64,000 nucleotides of DNA. Source: Butyrivibrio sp. AE2015 (GTDB lineage Bacteria; Bacillota; Clostridia; Lachnospirales; Lachnospiraceae). Within the stretch, counting starts at the first letter, position 1, and every line of letters starts with the position of its first letter. The stretch spans positions 186,001-250,000 of the forward strand of contig NZ_ATVR01000001.1 of the NCBI RefSeq assembly GCF_000420825.1, in the 5' to 3' direction. Of the stretch, positions 59,771 through 64,000 are shown one piece after another. The position numbers and the translations under genes were made by a program. The notes under the pieces are model-generated. The model did no database searches. It was not told the origin of the DNA and was given only the letters and a program-made list of their open reading frames with translations.

Positions 59771-61323
59771 TGTTTCTTATTATGAGAGGGAAAAAGAAAA
59801 TACTGGCAGCAGTCGTTGTTACTGCTGTTATAGGAAGCGCCGCAGGCTGCGGCGCTTCTTCTAGTGATACTACAATAGAAGAAAGTGAAAAAAAGACTGC
59901 CAGTTTTGACTATGAGGCTCCTGTCCAGACGCCCAATATCCTGGTGGATCAGAAAGGTTTTTTACCTGATTCTGATAAAGTTGCAGTATTTAGGGGAAAA
60001 GAAATACCGACAACATTTACTGTGAATCGGATCGAAGACGGTACACCGGCTTTCGAGGGCGTTATCCTAAAAGAAACCTATGACGAAGAGCTTGGAGAAT
60101 CCTACGCTCTTGGATATTTTACGGATCTTGTGGAAGAAGGAAGTTACTACATTTGCGCAGATTACCTGGGAGAATCCTATTCTTTTTCTATAGCTGAGAC
60201 TACAGTTTCGGACATTTTCGATGAGGCATGTAAAAAATTCTACTACAACAGGTGCGGAATAGCTCTTTCTGAAAACTATGCAGGTGAAAGTGGCCACAGC
60301 GCCTGTCATACAAACGCAGCCAGACTTCAGGAGGATGAGAGTGTTCAGCTTGATGTCACAGGCGGATGGCACATGGATGAGCAGGCAGACAGGGACACTA
60401 ATGTTGGAAGTAAGATTGCTGAAAACTTTCTTTTGGCGTATGAGATGGATGAGGAAGCCTTTACAGATGAACTTGGAATCCCTGAGAGTGGCAATGGTAT
60501 TCCTGATATTTTGGATGAAATCAGATATGAAGTGGAATGGCTTATCAAAATGCAGGATGATAAAACAGGCGGAGAGCATGGAGCGGCCCTCACAGACAGC
60601 AGCAAGGGCGGAGATGTCATAAATTATCCGGTTGTTGTTACCCCGGTTTCAATGGAGGCAACCATAAATTTTGCAGCTACTTTGGCAAGATTTAGTTATT
60701 TTTATCAGCAGTACGACGCAGAATTTGCAACTACCTGCCTGAGGGCAGCAGATAAAGCCTGGAACTGCTATAGGGTGAATCAGAACATAACTGATGATCC
60801 GTTGGCATTTAAGGCAGCTACTCAGCTCTATAGGGCAACAGGCAGTGATGCCTATAAAGATGTGATCAACGCATTTTTTACAAAGTCAGATTTTGATGAA
60901 CTCTTTAACAGTAATGAAGATGTTTTTATCGGTTCAGTGACATATCTTTCCACTAGCCAGGCCGTTGATGTTGATCAGTGCGGTAAACTCATGAAATGCC
61001 TTATGAAAAGGTCCGGTGAAATTGCTGATAAGTCATCAAAGAGCACATATCTGGTGTCTGACCTTGAGTCGGAAGAAGGATTTCTGAATCTTTTATACGA
61101 CATGAGATGCCTTACTATAACAGATCACATCATATACAATCATGAATACACAACGATAATAGAGAACCATCTTCATTATCTTATGGGAATGAATCCGGAT
61201 GCTATGAATTATGTGACAGATTCAACCGAGAGAACTTATCAGGATGAGGCTGGAAAGGCGGGAATATTAAACGACCCAAGAAATGATGCCCTGCTGATAT
61301 TTATGTTAAGTGTTTTAAAATAA
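59770..61323 (+). CDS. GH9-like lipoprotein with altered catalytic motifs
   Basis: A 517-residue protein. It has a lipoprotein signal with lipobox AAGC (AVIGSAAGCGASS), an Ig-like N-terminal domain of the CelD_N type (about 55-145: NILVDQKGFLPDSDKVAVF) and a GH9 (alpha/alpha)6 domain. GH9 landmarks are DVTGGWHMDEQADRD, IPDILDEIRYEVEWLIKMQ, SMEATINFAATLARFSYFYQ and LHYLMGMNPDAMNYVTD. The nucleophile motif DAGD after GGW is missing, and the NE of the acid motif reads ND in DPRNDALLIFML, so cellulase activity is doubtful. It probably binds a glucan at the cell surface. It is coupled to aconitase by one base. Confidence 0.85.
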   Translation: MFLIMRGKKKILAAVVVTAVIGSAAGCGASSSDTTIEESEKKTASFDYEAPVQTPNILVDQKGFLPDSDKVAVFRGKEIPTTFTVNRIEDGTPAFEGVILKETYDEELGESYALGYFTDLVEEGSYYICADYLGESYSFSIAETTVSDIFDEACKKFYYNRCGIALSENYAGESGHSACHTNAARLQEDESVQLDVTGGWHMDEQADRDTNVGSKIAENFLLAYEMDEEAFTDELGIPESGNGIPDILDEIRYEVEWLIKMQDDKTGGEHGAALTDSSKGGDVINYPVVVTPVSMEATINFAATLARFSYFYQQYDAEFATTCLRAADKAWNCYRVNQNITDDPLAFKAATQLYRATGSDAYKDVINAFFTKSDFDELFNSNEDVFIGSVTYLSTSQAVDVDQCGKLMKCLMKRSGEIADKSSKSTYLVSDLESEEGFLNLLYDMRCLTITDHIIYNHEYTTIIENHLHYLMGMNPDAMNYVTDSTERTYQDEAGKAGILNDPRNDALLIFMLSVLK

Positions 61324-61395
61324 CCACTTTTTACTATCTAAATGACAACCTTTTAATTTGCATGGCACTTTCTTAGGTGTTAATATGGATGAGTC

Positions 61396-62187
61396 ATGAA
61401 TACAAATATTAATGGATTAAACATAAATTACATAGATGAAGGGCAGGGACCACTGCTTGTGATGCTCCATGGCTGGGGCTCCAACATAGATCTTTTTGCC
61501 GGAGTTATAGCTTTTGCGAAGAGCAAATATCATGTGGTGGCGATGGATATGCCCGGATTTGGAAAGAGCGATGAACCGGCAGAGCCCATGAACGTTGATG
61601 CATTTGTGGATTTCGTTATGGCTTTTATCAAAAAGCTCTATCCGGAAGAAAAAGAGGTGATTTTCCTCGGACATTCAATGGGTGGCAGGATTATAATAAA
61701 GCTTGCATCCGGAATCCATGATGGAAGGATAAAGGCTGACTTTTCTATTCCAAAGGTGATCCTTACTGATTCGGCCGGAATTATTCCTGAAAAGACGGAG
61801 GCGCAAAAGAAACGCACAAAGAGATATCACTTCTATAAGAATCTCATAGAAAAAAGCGGATTTTTAAAGATTGATCCCGATGCTCTTAACAAACTCCAAA
61901 AGAAATTTGGAAGTGCCGATTATGCTGCGGCTTCACCTGTTATGAGAAAGAGCCTTGTTATGGCAGTTAATGAGGACCTGGTTCCTTACATGCCATCAGT
62001 AACTCAGCCAGCTCTTTTGATATGGGGCGATAAAGATACAGCAACACCGCTTTCTGACGGACAGCGCATGGAAAAGCTAATGCCGGAGGCTGGACTTGCT
62101 GTGATTAATGGCGCAGGACACTACTCATTCCTTGATAATCCGTATCTTTACAACAGGATTCTTGGAAGCTTTTTAGGCATTGATTAA
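61396..62187 (+). CDS. Alpha/beta hydrolase
   Basis: A 263-residue cytoplasmic serine hydrolase. Motifs are LLVMLHGWGSNIDLFA (oxyanion), VVAMDMPGFGKSDEPAE, the nucleophile Ser in VIFLGHSMGGRIIIKLA, the acid in LIWGDKDTATPLSDG and the His in VINGAGHYSFLDNP. The substrate is unknown. GGATGAG lies before ATG 61396. It is 10 bases upstream of murF, and in many Clostridia a hydrolase of this type precedes murF and ddl, so a link to cell-wall growth is possible. Confidence 0.92.
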   Translation: MNTNINGLNINYIDEGQGPLLVMLHGWGSNIDLFAGVIAFAKSKYHVVAMDMPGFGKSDEPAEPMNVDAFVDFVMAFIKKLYPEEKEVIFLGHSMGGRIIIKLASGIHDGRIKADFSIPKVILTDSAGIIPEKTEAQKKRTKRYHFYKNLIEKSGFLKIDPDALNKLQKKFGSADYAAASPVMRKSLVMAVNEDLVPYMPSVTQPALLIWGDKDTATPLSDGQRMEKLMPEAGLAVINGAGHYSFLDNPYLYNRILGSFLGID

Positions 62188-62197
62188 GAGGTAAAGC

Positions 62198-63799
62198 ATG
62201 TTTTTGATGATAGGAAATATAATAATACTATTACTTGTTCTTGTGATGGCGGTACTGGGACTTAGGTATTACACCCATATGCTCCAGCTATCAAGCTATC
62301 AATTTCAGGGATATTTCAGATTCTTGAGGTCTATTCCACGAAATCTTGTGGCTCATGGAGCATTTCTTCTGGCTATTATTTGTACACTTATAGCAGATGC
62401 AAACGGAATAAGAGTACTGCTTTTATCATTTGTGGTAATGATGGCGCTCTATGTATTTCTTCTTATTTCGTATCTTCCCAAACCTGCCAAAAAGAAATTT
62501 GTTGTTACTGACAGAGTAAAAAGACTATTCATTACTTATGTGGTCATTGCGTTAATTTTCCTTGTGGTTGGGGCTTTGATATCAGGAATTCCAGCAATGG
62601 CAGCAGTTCTTTTCATGGCTCTTTTGCCACTTGTTCCTGCACTTGCCAATCTTATAAATAAGCCAATAGAGAACAGAATAAATCAGTACTTTATCGACGA
62701 TGCAAAGAGAATGCTTAGAGAACATGAGAATCTTCGCATTATAGGTATTACAGGAAGTTTTGGTAAGACAAGTGTTAAGTACTATCTTACGACACTTTTG
62801 TCAGAAGGCTTTAGCGTTCTTATGACTCCTGAAAGCTACAACACTCCAATGGGAATTGTGAGGACTATTAGAGAGCATTTAAAGCCAACACACGAGATTT
62901 TTGTGTGTGAAATGGGTGCCCGTCACCTTCATGACATAAAAGAGATAACTGATATCGTTCATCCTGATGACGGAATAGTTACATCAATTGGCTATCAGCA
63001 TTTAGAGACATTCCACAGCCTTGAGAATATCATAAGTACTAAATATGAGCTGCTTGATGCAGTGGATGAAAAAGAAAAAGCCGAAGGCAAAAAAGAAGGT
63101 AAACACCTTAAGTTTGTAAACGGCGACAATGAGATAATCCGTGCCAATATGAAATATAAGGATGCCATCACTTACGGACTTAACGATGGCAACGATTACC
63201 AGGCAAAAGATATCAGGGTTAACAGCCAGGGAACAACCTTTACTGTTACTTCTCCAAGTGGAGAGACAGCAGAATATACAACAAAGCTCGTTGGAAGACA
63301 TAATGTTGAGAATATAGTTGGTGCAATTGCTGCAGCCAACAGTCTTGGAATCTCAATGTCCAAGCTTAAGATCGCTGTAAGGCGTCTTCAGAGCGTTCCT
63401 CACAGACTTGAGCTCAATAAGCACGGTAATGTATCCATACTTGATGATGCATACAACTCCAATCCAAATGGAGCAAAGGTTGCGCTTGAGACATTATCTC
63501 TTTTTAAGGACCAGGTTAAGATCCTTGTTACTCCGGGAATGGTTGAGCTTGGTGAAAAAGAGGATGAGTACAACAAAGAATTTGGAAGGCAGGCTGCTGA
63601 GGTTTGCGACTACATAATTCTTGTTGGAGAAAAGAACAGTGCTTCAATAAAGGCAGGAGTTCTGGAAAAGGGCTTTGATCCTGAGAGATTGTTTGTAAAG
63701 AATACTCTTAGCGAAGCTACAGCTCTTATGTATGAGATAGATGCAGGAAGAGAAAAAGTTATTTTGCTTGAAAATGATCTTCCGGATAATTATAAATAA
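62198..63799 (+). CDS. murF: MurF-type ligase with N-terminal membrane domain
   Basis: Adds D-Ala-D-Ala to UDP-MurNAc-tripeptide, the last cytoplasmic step of the peptidoglycan precursor. Residues about 1-150 hold three to five membrane segments, an extension typical of some Clostridia but absent from standard MurF. The Mur ligase part has the ATP loop GITGSFGKTSVKYYL, EMGARHLHDIKEITDIV, GRHNVENIVGAIAAANSLG and ILDDAYNSNPNGAKVAL. The ATG follows AGAGGTAAAGC. ddl begins 31 bases later, which supports the MurF assignment over other Mur ligases. Confidence 0.9.
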   Translation: MFLMIGNIIILLLVLVMAVLGLRYYTHMLQLSSYQFQGYFRFLRSIPRNLVAHGAFLLAIICTLIADANGIRVLLLSFVVMMALYVFLLISYLPKPAKKKFVVTDRVKRLFITYVVIALIFLVVGALISGIPAMAAVLFMALLPLVPALANLINKPIENRINQYFIDDAKRMLREHENLRIIGITGSFGKTSVKYYLTTLLSEGFSVLMTPESYNTPMGIVRTIREHLKPTHEIFVCEMGARHLHDIKEITDIVHPDDGIVTSIGYQHLETFHSLENIISTKYELLDAVDEKEKAEGKKEGKHLKFVNGDNEIIRANMKYKDAITYGLNDGNDYQAKDIRVNSQGTTFTVTSPSGETAEYTTKLVGRHNVENIVGAIAAANSLGISMSKLKIAVRRLQSVPHRLELNKHGNVSILDDAYNSNPNGAKVALETLSLFKDQVKILVTPGMVELGEKEDEYNKEFGRQAAEVCDYIILVGEKNSASIKAGVLEKGFDPERLFVKNTLSEATALMYEIDAGREKVILLENDLPDNYK

Positions 63800-63830
63800 A
63801 TGATAACGGTTTTAGGAAAGAAGGCAGTTT

Positions 63831-64000
63831 ATGAAGCTTAAAGTTGCAGTTTTATTTGGTGGAAAAAGTACTGAGCATGAGATTTCAATAATTTCAGCAA
63901 TTCAGGCTATAGGCAGTATCAACAAGGAAAAATATGACATTATCCCTGTTTATATGACAAAGAATAATGACTATTATGTTGGAGAATATGTGGATAAGAT
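63831..64000 (+). CDS. ddl: D-alanine--D-alanine ligase, 3' end outside window
   Basis: The first 56 codons are present. They begin KLKVAVLFGGKSTEHEISI, the conserved N-terminal motif of Ddl enzymes, and continue YDIIPVYMTKNN. It makes the D-Ala-D-Ala used by MurF just upstream. AGGAAAGAAGG lies before ATG 63831. No conclusion on vancomycin-type specificity can be drawn from this part. Confidence 0.95.
   Translation, partial: MKLKVAVLFGGKSTEHEISIISAIQAIGSINKEKYDIIPVYMTKNNDYYVGEYVDK

Noticed and set aside
1-64000. CRISPR arrays, prophage, IS elements, tRNA or rRNA genes
   Set aside because: No regularly spaced direct repeats, no transposase or phage structural proteins, and no cloverleaf or rRNA-like stretch was noticed on either strand.

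Overview
The window looks like chromosomal DNA from a Lachnospiraceae-type Clostridium relative, most like Butyrivibrio or Pseudobutyrivibrio. This is inferred from AT-leaning coding sequence, strong AGGAGG-type ribosome sites, a class II GalT, a transketolase split into two genes, orphan sugar-transport parts (an MsmX-type ATPase, a lipoprotein binding protein, a lone EIIC), GH9-like and pentose genes, and many c-di-GMP-type proteins. No phage, plasmid, IS transposase, CRISPR, tRNA or rRNA gene was seen. Both ends cut through genes: glgP on the left and ddl on the right.

Layout. 1-1.7 kb: 3' part of glycogen phosphorylase. 1.7-5.8 kb: an operon of an EAL phosphodiesterase, an unknown protein and an Mbeg1-like hydrolase. 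5.8-9.3 kb: an AraC regulator divergent from an XpaC-TelA pair. 9.3-12.5 kb: the most unusual part, with a double-HTH repeat-protein regulator, a convergent short gene for an apparently exported peptide, a perfect 19-bp inverted repeat and a divergent glycosyltransferase. 12.7-15.5 kb: galK-galT (Leloir pathway). 15.6-24 kb: envelope and metabolic housekeeping (VanW, PurM-like, Lrp plus aminotransferase, ArsR, YhaM nuclease, a catalytically dead HtrA-like protein). 24-30.6 kb: mutS2, a two-component pair, trmL and rlmD, the last ending inside a palindromic repeat. 30.9-33.6 kb: an HTH/zinc-ribbon membrane protein and an orphan adenylate-forming enzyme. 33.7-36.1 kb: EIIC, a membrane-anchored Mrr-type nuclease and an 8-oxoguanine glycosylase.

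36.1-43.8 kb is a sugar-use block: GPH symporter, carboxylesterase, FGGY kinase, AraD, two-subunit transketolase and Rpe, carrying pentoses from uptake into the pentose phosphate pathway. 43.9-52.1 kb: 5'-nucleotidase, methionine aminopeptidase, MetRS, a lipase-like hydrolase, GNAT, YesL-like protein and a degenerate GGDEF protein. 52.3-54.6 kb: the sugar ABC ATPase and a CdaR/PucR-type regulator split by an apparent one-base frameshift. 54.6-55.9 kb: SRP RNA, an IscR/Rrf2 regulator and tadA. 55.9-64 kb: binding lipoprotein, aconitase, a GH9-like lipoprotein with lost catalytic motifs, an alpha/beta hydrolase, murF and ddl.

The best candidate for an undescribed system is the peptide/receptor-like locus at 9.35-12.5 kb, which resembles RRNPP-type (Rgg, PlcR) quorum sensing in layout. 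All functional assignments come from reading motifs by eye; no database search was run.
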